A DNA stretch of 64,000 nucleotides from Oceanimonas pelagia (GTDB lineage: Bacteria; Pseudomonadota; Gammaproteobacteria; Enterobacterales; Aeromonadaceae): the NCBI RefSeq assembly GCF_030849025.1, contig NZ_CP118224.1, positions 914,001 to 978,000 of the forward strand, in the 5' to 3' direction. Each line of letters opens with the position of its first letter. The first letter of the stretch is position 1. A program made the translations under genes and the position numbers. A model generated the notes under the pieces. That model saw nothing but the letters and a program-made list of their open reading frames with translations, was not told the DNA's origin and searched no databases. Of the stretch, positions 48,395 to 56,821 are shown one piece after another.

Positions 48395-49812
48395 TCAAAA
48401 GCAATTCCTACCCCAGCTTTGGTGTGCTGCTGGTGGATGACGAAGCCCCCTTTCTGCGCAGCCTCAGCATTGCCCTGGAGCGGCGGGGCGGCATTAATCA
48501 CATTTACCGCTGCGAAGACAGCCGGGAAGTGATGGACATCATTGCCCGGGAGCCCATCGGCCTGGTGCTGCTGGATCTGACCATGCCGCACCTGTCCGGC
48601 GAAGCCCTGCTGCAACAGATCGTGGAGGAATATCCCGAGATAGCGGTGATTATCATCAGCGGGCTGAACCAGCTGGAAACGGCGGTCAACTGCATTCGCC
48701 TCGGGGCCTACGACTATTTCGTCAAGACCACGGAAGAAGACCGGCTGATCGGTGGCATTCGCCGGGCCATTGCCAGCCAGGAAATGCGGCTGGAAAACCA
48801 GGAAATGCGCCGGCGCTTTCTCACCGACACCCTGGAGCGCCCCGAGGTGTTTGCCGGCATCATTACCCAGGACAAGGGCATGCGCTCGGTGTTTCAGTAT
48901 CTGGAGGCGATTTCCGCCAGCAGCCAGCCGGTGCTGATCTGCGGCGAGAGCGGGGTGGGCAAGGAGTTGATTGCCCATGCCATTCATGCCCTGAGCAACC
49001 GCGACGGCCCCGTGGTCAGCGTGAATGTGGCGGGGCTGGACGACAATGTGTTTGCCGACACCCTGTTCGGCCATCACAAGGGGGCCTTTACCGGGGCCGA
49101 GCGGGCCCGGGCCGGCATGATTGAACAGGCCGCGGGTGGTACCCTGTTTCTGGACGAGATAGGCGACCTGAGCCTGCCTTCCCAGGTCAAGCTGCTGCGG
49201 CTGCTGCAGGAAGGGGAGTATTACCCCCTGGGCAGCGACCGGCCCAAACGTCTGCGTGCCCGTGTGGTGGTGGCCACCCATCAGGATCTGGCCCGCAAGC
49301 AGCAGGACGGCAGCTTTCGCAAGGATCTCTATTACCGGCTGCGTACCCATCAGGTGGAGATTCCGCCGCTGCGTCAGCGCAAGGACGACATTCCCCTGTT
49401 GCTGGAGCACTTTCTTGCCGAGGCGGCGGCGGAGCTGGGTAAAACCGTGCCCACCGTGCCGCGGGAGTTGCCGGTGCTGCTGGCCAACTATGCCTTTCCC
49501 GGCAATGTGCGGGAGTTGCGGGCGCTGGCCTACGACGCCATGAGCCGGCACAAGTCGAAAATGCTGTCGATGGAGGTGTTCCGCCAGGCCTTGGGCCAGC
49601 AGGAAACACAGGTTCTGCCAACAGGCGAAGCCGAATCCGGCCCCTTCAGCCAAATGCCGACCCTGCCCAGGCTGAATGAAGTGGGCGACCTGCTGGTGGC
49701 CGAGGCCATGCGCCGGGCCCAGGGTAATCAGTCGCTGGCCGCCCGGCTGCTGGGTATTTCCCAGCCGGCGCTGAGCAAACGGCTGAAAAAGGCCGCGGCC
49801 GACGACGCCTGA
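48391..49812 (+). CDS. Sigma54-dependent response regulator (DctD/NtrC type)
   Basis: A 473-residue response regulator. The receiver has the acidic pair DD near residues 16-17 and phospho-acceptor D62 in VLLDLTMP, with K112 in FVKTT. The AAA+ domain has GESGVGKE, the sigma54 loop GAFTGAE and [11 protein letters not shown]. The Fis-type HTH at the end is [24 protein letters not shown]. It starts with GTG overlapping the kinase gene. A near-consensus sigma54 promoter 190 bases after its stop drives the symporter gene, so it probably activates that gene. Confidence 0.92.
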   Translation: MIKSNSYPSFGVLLVDDEAPFLRSLSIALERRGGINHIYRCEDSREVMDIIAREPIGLVLLDLTMPHLSGEALLQQIVEEYPEIAVIIISGLNQLETAVNCIRLGAYDYFVKTTEEDRLIGGIRRAIASQEMRLENQEMRRRFLTDTLERPEVFAGIITQDKGMRSVFQYLEAISASSQPVLICGESGVGKELIAHAIHALSNRDGPVVSVNVAGLDDNVFADTLFGHHKGAFTGAERARAGMIEQAAGGTLFLDEIGDLSLPSQVKLLRLLQEGEYYPLGSDRPKRLRARVVVATHQDLARKQQDGSFRKDLYYRLRTHQVEIPPLRQRKDDIPLLLEHFLAEAAAELGKTVPTVPRELPVLLANYAFPGNVRELRALAYDAMSRHKSKMLSMEVFRQALGQQETQVLPTGEAESGPFSQMPTLPRLNEVGDLLVAEAMRRAQGNQSLAARLLGISQPALSKRLKKAAADDA

Positions 49813-49815
49813 ACC

Positions 49816-49855
49816 CCTATAACCCGGGTGAAGGGTTATAACCCGGGTTTTTTTG
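49816..49855 (+). terminator. Terminator after the response regulator gene
   Basis: TATAACCC and GGGTTATA arms, then ACCCGGG and seven T's. Two alternative stems overlap (AACCCGGGTT palindromes). Confidence 0.8.
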
Positions 49856-49998
49856 CTTATCTCATTGATAAATCAATATTTGTTGTTTTTCGATAGCCTT
49901 TTCCATAACGCTGGTTATACCCCTTGCGCTTCTTTGCTTCGGCTGTTCTTCATTAAAAATTCATTAATAAACAGTTGCTTAATTGTGTTTGACGAAAC

Positions 49999-50014
49999 TG
50001 GCATGGCCCTTGCT
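49999..50014 (+). promoter_or_regulatory. Sigma54 promoter of the DAACS symporter
   Basis: TGGCATG-GCCC-TTGCT, 11 of 12 consensus positions, GG (50000-50001) and GC (50012-50013) exactly ten bases apart. Transcription would begin near 50025, about 100 bases before the ATG at 50127. Confidence 0.82.
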
Positions 50015-50126
50015 CTTGTCTGGGCAGGGATTGGCGAGTGAACGCCAGATACCGATGGTTCGGACCGCGCCCGCACGGGGCCGCGTCCGGCTGTATACCT
50101 CGACATCAAGAACCAAGGAACCGACG

Positions 50127-51404
50127 ATGGAACAGACAGTAGCAGTGCAGGGCCGTAGCGGCTTTTGGAGCGGACTGGCGCTCTGGAAAAAGATTCTCGT
50201 GGGCATGGTGCTGGGCGTGATCGCGGGCACCCTGTTGGGCCCGGACGCCGAGTTGTTAAAGCCGATTGGCACGCTGTTTATCAACGCGATTAAAATGCTG
50301 ATCGTGCCGCTGGTGTTCTGCTCCCTGGTGGTGGGTGTGACCTCCATGCAGGACACCCGCAAAATGGGTCGCATTGGCCTCAAGTCGGTGGTGCTTTACC
50401 TGGGCACCACGGCGGTGGCCATTACCATTGGCCTGGCACTGGCGTTGCTGTTTTCCCCGGGCGCCGGCATGAACATGACCATTACCGAGCCGGTGTCGGC
50501 CAGCGAGGCCCCCTCCCTGGTGGAGACCCTGCTGGCACTGATCCCGCAAAACCCCATCGGTGCCATGGCCGCCGGCAACATACTGCAGATCATCGTGTTT
50601 GCCCTGGGCCTGGGCATTGCCCTGACCCTGTGTGGCGACAAGGCGCAGCCGGCCGTCAGCCTGTTTGAGAGCCTGGCCGAAGGCATGTACAAGCTGACCG
50701 AGCTGGTGATGAAGCTCGCCCCTTACGGCGTGTTTGGTCTGATGGCCTGGGTGGCGGGCAAATACGGCCTGGAAGTGCTGCTGCCGCTGATCAAGGTGGT
50801 GGCTCTGGTGTATGTGGGCTCGCTGATCCACGTGCTGGTGGTATACAGCGGCCTGATCAGCGTGCTGGGCCGCCTGAATCCGGTGCGTTACCTGAAAGGC
50901 CTGATCAACCCGGCCGCCGTGGCTTACACCACCACCAGCAGCTCCGGCACCCTGCCGGCCACCATCAAGGCGGCCCGCGAGGAAATGGGCGTGTCTCAGG
51001 GCGTGTCCAGCTTTGTGCTGCCCCTGGGGGCCACCATCAACATGGACGGCACCGCTCTCTATCAGGGCATCTGTGCCGTGTTTGTGGCTCAGGCCTTTGG
51101 CGTGGATCTGGCCATGTCCGACTATATCCTGATCATTATGACCGCCACCCTGGGCTCCATTGGTACCGCCGGCGTGCCCGGCGCCGGTCTGATCATGCTG
51201 TCGCTGGTGCTGACCACCGTCGGTCTGCCCCTGGAAGGCCTGGCGATCGTGGCCGGCATTGACCGCATCCTCGACATGGCCCGCACCACGGTGAACGTGT
51301 GTGGCGACCTGATGGTGTCGGTGCTGATCGGCAAGAGCGAGAACGAGCTGGACGAAACCGTCTACAACCGCACCCGGCCCGCGACCGACGCTCACCGGGG
51401 TTAA
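50127..51404 (+). CDS. DAACS sodium/proton:dicarboxylate or acidic amino acid symporter
   Basis: A 425-residue transporter of the GltP/DctA/GltPh family. Landmarks are the serine-rich hairpin TTSSSGTLPATI, the cation motif NMDGTALY, and helix 8 MARTTVNVCGD, whose arginine recognises the acidic side chain in GltPh. ATG 50127 has AAGGA upstream. Expected substrates are aspartate, glutamate or C4-dicarboxylates. With aspA, the racemase and the two-component system, aspartate or fumarate-type uptake is favoured. A strong terminator follows (51416-51442). Confidence 0.9.
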   Translation: MEQTVAVQGRSGFWSGLALWKKILVGMVLGVIAGTLLGPDAELLKPIGTLFINAIKMLIVPLVFCSLVVGVTSMQDTRKMGRIGLKSVVLYLGTTAVAITIGLALALLFSPGAGMNMTITEPVSASEAPSLVETLLALIPQNPIGAMAAGNILQIIVFALGLGIALTLCGDKAQPAVSLFESLAEGMYKLTELVMKLAPYGVFGLMAWVAGKYGLEVLLPLIKVVALVYVGSLIHVLVVYSGLISVLGRLNPVRYLKGLINPAAVAYTTTSSSGTLPATIKAAREEMGVSQGVSSFVLPLGATINMDGTALYQGICAVFVAQAFGVDLAMSDYILIIMTATLGSIGTAGVPGAGLIMLSLVLTTVGLPLEGLAIVAGIDRILDMARTTVNVCGDLMVSVLIGKSENELDETVYNRTRPATDAHRG

Positions 51405-51415
51405 CCCCCCCAGAC

Positions 51416-51442
51416 AAAGGACGGCAAATGCCGTCCTTTTTT
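51416..51442 (+). terminator. Terminator after DAACS symporter
   Basis: AAAGGACGGC-AAAT-GCCGTCCTTTTTT. Confidence 0.92.
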
Positions 51443-51537
51443 ATACCCAGCTTACACTCCCCTTTGTCGCAAACAGCCAGGTCCCGGGTCGCAATCAGCA
51501 TATTCCGATTCTCTCCTGCTTTTACAGTGGGGTATTG

Positions 51538-51551
51538 ATTGATTGTTCAAT
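51538..51551. promoter_or_regulatory. BetI-like operator before the short BCCT gene
   Basis: ATTGATTGTTCAAT matches the betI-proximal palindrome ATTGAACGTTCAAT at 12 of 14 bases. It lies about 100 bases before the transporter gene at 51649, so choline/BetI control of that gene is suggested. Confidence 0.55.
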
Positions 51552-51648
51552 TAATGTGAGGTTTAAAGGCCAGCAAGGAGCATATGGATGGTCGCCGTGC
51601 CGGTGGGCGCGAGCCGATTGATGGAATCAACAAAAGAGGACCTTTGCC

Positions 51649-52803
51649 ATGGATAGGGTGTTGTCTGTTGCCATTGTGCTGACGCTGACCGCGTCGGTGT
51701 GGATACTGCTGCGTTACGGCCGGGTGCGCTGCAAGGGAGAGATGCCCACCTCCCTGTTTACCTTTATCGCCATTCTGTTTACCTCGGGCCTGGATGTGGG
51801 CCTGGTGATGTTTCCGCTCACCGAATTTCCCGTTTATGCCAGCGAGGCGGAATACGGCTTTGCCAGCCCGCTGGCCATCGAGTTTGGCTTCTGGGGCTTT
51901 CTGGTGTGGGGTTTTTACTTTTTCACCACCTTCTATTTTGTGCTGATCGAGCCCAGGGTCAGGCTGTTCGAGCTGCCGTTGGTCAAGCTGATCAATAACC
52001 TGGTGATTATCGGTACCTGTGCCTTTACCGGTTACCTGTTCCTGAGTTACCTGCCCGGTTATATCGAGGGTATTCCGCCCGCCATGGTCTACGGGCTGGT
52101 GGCACTGGTGGTGCTGGCAGCGGTCTGGTCCAGCTCCGACGTGCGTTATGTGAAGCTGCTGAGCGTGGCGTCAACCTGGCTGTTTATTGCGCTTATCCTT
52201 GCCATGTGGCTGAACACGGGGGCGGGGGTGCAGGGGCTGGGCAGCACGGTGGCCACCATTGGTGAGTACTTCACCCATATTCACCGGTTTGTGACGCCCA
52301 TTACCGACTACCATGCCTTCTATCTGTTCTGGTGGTTTTCCTGGAGCATCATGATCGGCCAGTTCGTGGCCCGCTTTGCCGGTGGCCTGCCGGCCTGGCA
52401 GCTGTGTATTGCCATGCTGGTGGTGCCCTCCATTCCCATTGCCATCTGGTTTTCCGTGCTCTATCTGCATTTTGAGCAGAGCCTGGCGATCGGCGGCTTG
52501 CTGAACCTGTCGATGGTGGTGGTGGGGGTGATTTTTGTGATTAACTCCCTCGACTCGCTGATCCGCCTCTATACTACCAACCTGGGTATTGAGGCCGAAA
52601 AGCTGGGGCAGGTACGTTACGTGGCCCTGAACTGGACACTGATGTTCGGCCTGGTGCTGCTGTTCCAGTTCACCCCGCTCAAAATCGAGTGGGTGGGCCT
52701 GGTGGTCATTGGCCTCTACGCCCTGATCGCCGTGCTGCTGTGGCAGCGCCGGGCGCAGTGTCGGGTATCTGCAGCCCCCGCCCGATGTGAAACCCGGAGC
52801 TGA
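51649..52803 (+). CDS. Short BCCT-like transporter, candidate choline/betaine uptake
   Basis: A 384-residue protein with about 10 hydrophobic helices. That is shorter than normal BCCT proteins (500-700 residues), and it lacks the usual GxGIGxxFWSxAEP region in recognisable form. The tryptophan-rich core is present but altered: YLFWWFSWSIMIGQFVARFAGG and FWGFLVWGFYFFTTFYFVLIEP. It begins MDRVLSVAIVLTLT, with AGAGGA upstream. It may be a divergent branch of the BCCT family, not a truncation, since start, end and operon signals look intact. The BetI-like site in front suggests choline or betaine as substrate. Moderately sure of the family, unsure of the substrate. Confidence 0.7.
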   Translation: MDRVLSVAIVLTLTASVWILLRYGRVRCKGEMPTSLFTFIAILFTSGLDVGLVMFPLTEFPVYASEAEYGFASPLAIEFGFWGFLVWGFYFFTTFYFVLIEPRVRLFELPLVKLINNLVIIGTCAFTGYLFLSYLPGYIEGIPPAMVYGLVALVVLAAVWSSSDVRYVKLLSVASTWLFIALILAMWLNTGAGVQGLGSTVATIGEYFTHIHRFVTPITDYHAFYLFWWFSWSIMIGQFVARFAGGLPAWQLCIAMLVVPSIPIAIWFSVLYLHFEQSLAIGGLLNLSMVVVGVIFVINSLDSLIRLYTTNLGIEAEKLGQVRYVALNWTLMFGLVLLFQFTPLKIEWVGLVVIGLYALIAVLLWQRRAQCRVSAAPARCETRS

Positions 52804-52806
52804 TGT

Positions 52807-52897
52807 TGTAGCTGCCGCTTTAGCTGGCAGGGCCTGCGCAGCAGGCCGTTAACACCGGTGTTGCTTGATTAACGTGCCAACTAAAGTGGCGCCTGCA
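52807..52897 (+). repeat. REP/BIME-like element, copy A (complete)
   Basis: Starts TGTAGCTGCCGCTTTAGCTG, has an internal hairpin GGCCTGC/GCAGGCC and ends with the inverted counterpart GCCAACTAAAGTGGCGCC. A long imperfect palindrome, typical of paired REP units. Copies B, C and D are at 53261, 59992 and 56227. Confidence 0.8.
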
Positions 52898-53260
52898 GCC
52901 TGCGCCCCATGAACTACACTGCGTCCCCCGACCCTCCACCTCATCATCTCCATGCCCTATCATCATGCCCTGGCTGCTGATGCCCGATCATCTGCACTGG
53001 CTGTTGCAACTGAATGAACCTGCTTCCCTTGCAGGTTTGATCCGCACCTTCAAGGGCCGTTCGGCCTGACGTGTGAACCACCATCTGGGACGAAGCGGCG
53101 CCTGCTGGCAAAGGGGGGGCCATGATCATGCCATCCGGCAGGAAGAAGACCTGCGGCAGATTACCAGATACATTATTGCCAACCCGCTCAGGGCGGGGCT
53201 GGTGAACCGGGTGGGTGATTATCCGTTGTGGGATGCAATATGGATTTGAAAGAGGATGTC
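52898..53260. other. Gene-free stretch holding a transposase remnant
   Basis: No intact gene. The piece from 52965 to 53249 is the RAYT remnant described separately. 52898-52964 shows no clear coding potential. Confidence 0.6.
52965..53249 (+). pseudogene. Degraded REP-associated tyrosine transposase (RAYT/TnpA-REP)
   Basis: An open frame of 94 codons is broken by one in-frame TGA at 53067 and lacks its N-terminus. The first part has the MPDHLHWLL segment (the HUH pair of Y1 transposases) and LIRTFKGRS. After the stop come VNHHLGRSGACWQRG, HDHAIRQEEDLRQITRYI and ANPLRAGLVNRVGDYPLWD, the characteristic C-terminus of RAYT proteins. It sits between two REP-like repeats, as active RAYT genes do. 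The TGA is a likely point mutation; with N-terminal loss it is not functional. Confidence 0.85.
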
Positions 53261-53332
53261 GGCAGGGCCTGCGCAGCAGGCCGTTAACACCGGCGCAGCC
53301 CGATAAACGCGCCGGCTGAAGCGGCGCCTACA
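53261..53332 (+). repeat. REP/BIME-like element, copy B (3' part)
   Basis: Begins at GGCAGGGCCTGCGCAGCAGG, then a CCGTTAACACCGGCGC bridge and the closing arm CGGCTGAAGCGGCGCCTACA. The 5' arm is missing, replaced by the RAYT remnant's end. Confidence 0.75.
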
Positions 53333-53353
53333 GCCCGAGTCCGTTGTGAACGC

Positions 53354-53386
53354 AAAAAAGCCCGGGCCAGACATGCCGGCGCGGGC
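53354..53386 (-). terminator. Terminator of gbcB
   Basis: On the minus strand, GCCCGC near-pairs with CCGGGC, followed by six T's (plus-strand AAAAAA 53354-53359). Confidence 0.7.
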
Positions 53387-53426
53387 AAAAGGGTGGACCT
53401 GTCAGTCCCTTGCAACCTCCGTGACT

Positions 53427-54533
53427 TCAGTATTCCACTTCAACGTCGCCGCTGGGCACGCTGCAGCAGCTCAGCACATAACCGGCCTCAATATCTTCAT
53501 CGGTAATGCCGCCGTTGTGCTCCATGGCCACCTGCCCTTTGGTGACCCTGACCTTGCAGGTGCCGCAGATGCCCATGCCGCAGGCCTTGGGAATGTGCAA
53601 ACCGGCCTGGGCGGCGGCGCTGTGCAGGGTTTCGCCGGGCAGAATGCTGGCCTGCAGATCGCTGTCGAGAAAGGAAATGGTCAGCCGCTCTTCGGTGCGC
53701 TCCAGTTCATCGGCCAGATCCGAGGCTTCCTGGGCCAGCAGCTCCACGTCTTCAATCACTTCCACCGGGGTGGCGCCAAAGCTTTCCTCGTGGTAGCGAT
53801 CCATGTCGAAACCGGCCTGTTGCAGCAGGTTGCGCACCGCCTTCATGTAGGGAGTGGGGCCGCAGCAGAACACTTCCCGCTCCATAAAGTCGGGGGAGAT
53901 CTGGCTGAGCATGGCGCTGTTGAGAAAGCCCCGGTAGCCGCTCCAGGTTTCACCAATGTCGGTGCGCTCACAGATCAGGCTGAGCTGAATATTGGACAGA
54001 CGCGAGTCCATGTGCTGCAGCTCCCGGTAGAACACCAGATCCTTGGGGGTGCGGGCGCTGTGCACAAACTGAATGTCGACATCGGCGTTGGTGTCGAACC
54101 ACCAGCGCAGCATCGACATCACCGGCGTAATGCCCACACCGCCGGAGAGCAACAGCACCTTGTCGCTGGGAAAGTCGATGCAGTTGAAGTTGCCCACCGG
54201 GCCGTGCACCGCCAGGGCGTCGCCTTCCTTGAGGTTGTCGTGCAGCCAGTTGGACACCACGCCGCCGGGCACTCGCTTGACGGTAATGGAAAAGCTGTAG
54301 GGCACCGAGGGTGAAGAGGCGATGGTGTAGCTGCGCATGACCGTTTGTTGGTCAATTTCCAGCTCCAGGGTCACAAACTGGCCGGGCTTGAAAAAAAACA
54401 GCAGCGGACTTTCGGCGGTAAAGCAGAAGGTGCGCACGTCCCAGGTTTCCTGGATCACGCGCACACAGCGCACCGGGTGGCGACCGTTGCTCCAGGTCTG
54501 GGTATTGATGGGTGAAATAAAGTCCTGATTCAT
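53427..54533 (-). CDS. gbcB: Glycine betaine demethylase reductase subunit
   Basis: A 368-residue flavin-iron-sulfur reductase that passes electrons from NAD(P)H to GbcA. The N-terminal part is a ferredoxin reductase module (RSYTIASSP for FAD, LLLSGGVGITPVMSML for NAD(P)H, VFCCGPTPYMKAV), and the C-terminal domain is a plant-type [2Fe-2S] ferredoxin with CGMGICGTCKVRV and a later cysteine in YVLSCCSVP. The start at 54533 (MNQDFISPINTQTW) is chosen from length and family. It is divergent from gbcA. Confidence 0.93.
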   Translation of the reverse strand: MNQDFISPINTQTWSNGRHPVRCVRVIQETWDVRTFCFTAESPLLFFFKPGQFVTLELEIDQQTVMRSYTIASSPSVPYSFSITVKRVPGGVVSNWLHDNLKEGDALAVHGPVGNFNCIDFPSDKVLLLSGGVGITPVMSMLRWWFDTNADVDIQFVHSARTPKDLVFYRELQHMDSRLSNIQLSLICERTDIGETWSGYRGFLNSAMLSQISPDFMEREVFCCGPTPYMKAVRNLLQQAGFDMDRYHEESFGATPVEVIEDVELLAQEASDLADELERTEERLTISFLDSDLQASILPGETLHSAAAQAGLHIPKACGMGICGTCKVRVTKGQVAMEHNGGITDEDIEAGYVLSCCSVPSGDVEVEY

Positions 54534-54693
54534 CGCTGTCCTCCGCAGGGGCGGTGCTGGGCCCCTTGTGTCCTTGTTTCCGGCATTCTTGATGAGTTTG
54601 GGGCGGGGCAATTGCCTGAAAGCGACACCGACATATCCGTGAGCCCCGCCTCGCCTGCCAGGAAGGGAAAGCCGCGTCGGGCCGCCGGTGTGC

Positions 54694-54731
54694 GGGTCGT
54701 AAAAGCCGGCGGCCCGGGTCGTTTTCAGACA
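54694..54731. promoter_or_regulatory. Candidate GbdR site in the gbcB/gbcA promoter
   Basis: GGGTCGT at 54694-54700 is repeated at 54716-54722, 22 bases apart. The right copy continues as GGTCGTTTTCAGACA, which matches 13 of 15 bases of 60144-60158 before the dipeptidase gene. The spacing is typical of AraC-family direct repeats. The 278-base gap has no gene. Confidence 0.5.
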
Positions 54732-54811
54732 ACCGGGGCCGCCCCGGTGGCATAACAATACGCCCATTAACGGGAGGGTTTTCCCGTTCTTTCAACTCAG
54801 CAAAGGAAGCA

Positions 54812-56092
54812 ATGCAGATGGAGCAGAGCAACACCACCGTTATCGGCACCGCCCCCGCACTGGCGGATACCGTTCAGCTGCTGCAGCAGCGTCGTCCCGG
54901 TTACTCCCTTCCCCAGGCCTGTTACAACAGCCAGTCGGTGTTCGAGGCCGACATGGAGCAGATCTTCAGCAAGGAATGGCTGTATGTGGGGCTGACCTGC
55001 GAAATTCCCAAAACCGGCAACTACATCACGGTGGAGGTGGGCAACAACCCCATTACCGTGGTACGCAACAAGGACGGCGTGCAGGCCTTTCACAATGTGT
55101 GCCGGCACCGCGGCTCGCGCCTGTGCACCGAGAAAAAGGGCAAGGTGGCCAAGCTGGTCTGCCCCTATCACCAGTGGACCTACGAGCTGGACGGTCAGCT
55201 GATCTATGCCGGCAACGACATGGGCGAGCAGTTCAACAAGGCCGATTTTCCGCTGAAAAAGGTGCACACCAAGACCGCCGGTGGCTACATCTTCATCTGT
55301 CTGGCCGACAACCCGCCCGAGATCGACGAGTTTCTGGCGGCGCTGGAGCATTACCTGGAGCCTTACGATCTGGAAAACGCCAAGGTGGCGGTGCAGTCCG
55401 AGATCGTGGAGGACGCCAACTGGAAGCTGGTGATCGAGAACAACCGGGAATGCTACCACTGCGCCGGCTCTCACCCCGAACTGCTCAATACCCTGCTGGA
55501 GTTCGACGACACCAATGATCCCCGTGCCACCGATGCCTTCAAGGCCCATGTGGCGCGCAAGGCGGCGGAATGGGACGCCGAGGGCATTCCCCACGAGCAT
55601 GTGTCGTTCGGTTTGCGCAACCGCATGGTGCGCATGCCCCTGGCCGAGGGCAAGGTGGCCATGACCATAGACGGCAGCGCCGCCTGTAACAAGACCCTGG
55701 GCCGGGTGCAGAACCGGGATCTGGGCTCGCTGCGCATTCTGCATCTGCCCAACTCCTGGAACCATGGCCAGAGTGATCATCTGATCACCTTCCAGGTGGT
55801 GCCGCTCGGCCCGCAGAAGACCAAGGTGATCACCAAGTGGGTGGTGCACAAGGACGCGGTGGAAGGCGTGGACTACGACGTGGAAAAACTGCGCCGGGTA
55901 TGGGATGCCACCAACGCCCAGGACCGTGCCCTGGCCGAGGAAAACCAGCGTGGCATCAACTCCATTGCCTACGAGCCCGGCCCCTATTCACCCACTTACG
56001 AGTTCGGGGTGGTGAATTTCGTTAACTGGTATGCCGACACCTTTGTGGCCAATGCCGGCGGTCAGACCCTGTCCGTCGAACTGCCGGAGTAA
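54812..56092 (+). CDS. gbcA: Glycine betaine demethylase, Rieske oxygenase subunit
   Basis: This enzyme removes one methyl group from glycine betaine as formaldehyde, giving dimethylglycine. The 426-residue protein has the Rieske motif CRHRGSRLC (C97, H99) and CPYHQW (C117, H120). The mononuclear iron site is in NNRECYHCAGSHPE. Length is close to Pseudomonas GbcA. The start at 54812 (MQM) is used; ATG 54818 is an alternative with AAGGA ten bases upstream. It is divergent from gbcB and close to gbdR, the usual activator. Confidence 0.94.
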   Translation: MQMEQSNTTVIGTAPALADTVQLLQQRRPGYSLPQACYNSQSVFEADMEQIFSKEWLYVGLTCEIPKTGNYITVEVGNNPITVVRNKDGVQAFHNVCRHRGSRLCTEKKGKVAKLVCPYHQWTYELDGQLIYAGNDMGEQFNKADFPLKKVHTKTAGGYIFICLADNPPEIDEFLAALEHYLEPYDLENAKVAVQSEIVEDANWKLVIENNRECYHCAGSHPELLNTLLEFDDTNDPRATDAFKAHVARKAAEWDAEGIPHEHVSFGLRNRMVRMPLAEGKVAMTIDGSAACNKTLGRVQNRDLGSLRILHLPNSWNHGQSDHLITFQVVPLGPQKTKVITKWVVHKDAVEGVDYDVEKLRRVWDATNAQDRALAEENQRGINSIAYEPGPYSPTYEFGVVNFVNWYADTFVANAGGQTLSVELPE

Positions 56093-56108
56093 GCCGGCGG
56101 TTTTGCCG

Positions 56109-56206
56109 CCCCCGCGAAAGCGGGGGCCCATAGCTGTCTTCACGCAGCGCCGGGTCTTAAGGTCTGTGCCCATGCCCTGGATTTCCGCCTTCACGGAAAT
56201 GACGGG
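56109..56206 (+). repeat. Hairpin and interspersed repeat after gbcA
   Basis: CCCCCGC-GAAA-GCGGGGG (56109-56126) is followed by a segment like a widespread bacterial repeat, TGGATTTCCG...CGGAAATGACG (about 56178-56204). It is probably a non-coding mobile repeat. No T-run is present. Confidence 0.5.
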
Positions 56207-56226
56207 GTTTATAAGGATACTCCGGT

Positions 56227-56274
56227 GTTAACGGCCTGCTGCGCAGGCCCTGCCAGCTAAAGCGGCCGCTACAG
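56227..56274 (-). repeat. REP-like element, copy D (inverted, partial)
   Basis: Reads on the minus strand as TGTAGCGGCCGCTTTAGCTG, then GCAGGGCCTGCGCAGCAGGC, the same 5' arm and internal hairpin as copies A and C. Confidence 0.7.
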
Positions 56275-56291
56275 ACCTTCCCTGTGCCGGA

Positions 56292-56519
56292 TCATCGGTT
56301 ATTCAGGCTTCTTTCCACCAGTGCCAGCACCTCGGGGTGCAGCAGTGCCCGCTGGGCCAGCAGGGCTTCAAGCCGTTCCTGCCACACAGCCCCTTCCTGA
56401 CCTTGCAACAGCGCCTCCAGCAGTGGCTCACAATCCGCCAGACTCGCCGGGGGAGAGAGCCCCCAGTCGCGCAACCGGGCCAGAAAGTCCTGCTGATCAA
56501 TCAGCTCGGTGATCATCAT
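56292..56519 (-). CDS. Small protein of unknown function
   Basis: A 75-residue protein beginning MMITELIDQQDFL, leucine-rich and predicted helical (LEALLAQRALLHPEVLALVERSL). AGGAG nine bases before the ATG supports it as real. It has no signal peptide and no membrane span. It lies on the opposite strand to gbcA and the BCCT gene in the 730-base gap between them and shares its upstream region with the BCCT gene. I do not recognise a family. Confidence 0.55.
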   Translation of the reverse strand: MMITELIDQQDFLARLRDWGLSPPASLADCEPLLEALLQGQEGAVWQERLEALLAQRALLHPEVLALVERSLNNR

Positions 56520-56821
56520 GATGGGAGTCTCCTGTATGGCGAAAAGCTCAGGCTAATCCCGGCCGCGGCGGGGAACAAGACCATTTGCGACATGCTGTCG
56601 CATTGAAAACAGAATATGCCGCTCGGGGCGGGACTGGTTAACTCGGTGTCGCATTGAAGAAGTTTTAATCAGCCGTTAGCTGTTGTTATAGAAGGCGCTA
56701 CTGCACCCACGGGCGTCCATGCGGATGCCTTGTTATCACTTGCAGTCGCGACCGGGGCCAGGGGGATGAGGAGGCCCGGGTGGCGGCTGACTCACAATCA
56801 ATCCGACGGAGATCTCTTGCT
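56520..56821. other. Divergent promoter region, small protein and BCCT gene
   Basis: 302 bases without a gene. They hold the palindrome TGCGACA-TGC-TGTCGCA (56586-56602), and TGTCGCATTGAA is repeated at 56596 and 56647. Confidence 0.6.
56586..56658. promoter_or_regulatory. Palindrome and direct repeats before the BCCT gene
   Basis: TGCGACA-TGC-TGTCGCA is a perfect palindrome. TGTCGCATTGAA at 56596-56607 and 56647-56658 is a 12-base direct repeat 51 bases apart (about five turns). It may be a regulator site for the BCCT gene. Confidence 0.45.

Larger units (their letters stand above)
49813..50126. other. Regulatory stretch before the symporter gene
   Basis: 314 bases with no gene: the terminator at 49816-49855, an A/T-rich segment (49855-49990) that could bend, and the sigma54 promoter at 49999-50014. 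Confidence 0.7.

Noticed and set aside
52965-53249. Programmed recoding of the in-frame TGA in the RAYT remnant
   Set aside because: The N-terminus is missing as well, so decay explains the stop better than recoding or selenocysteine.
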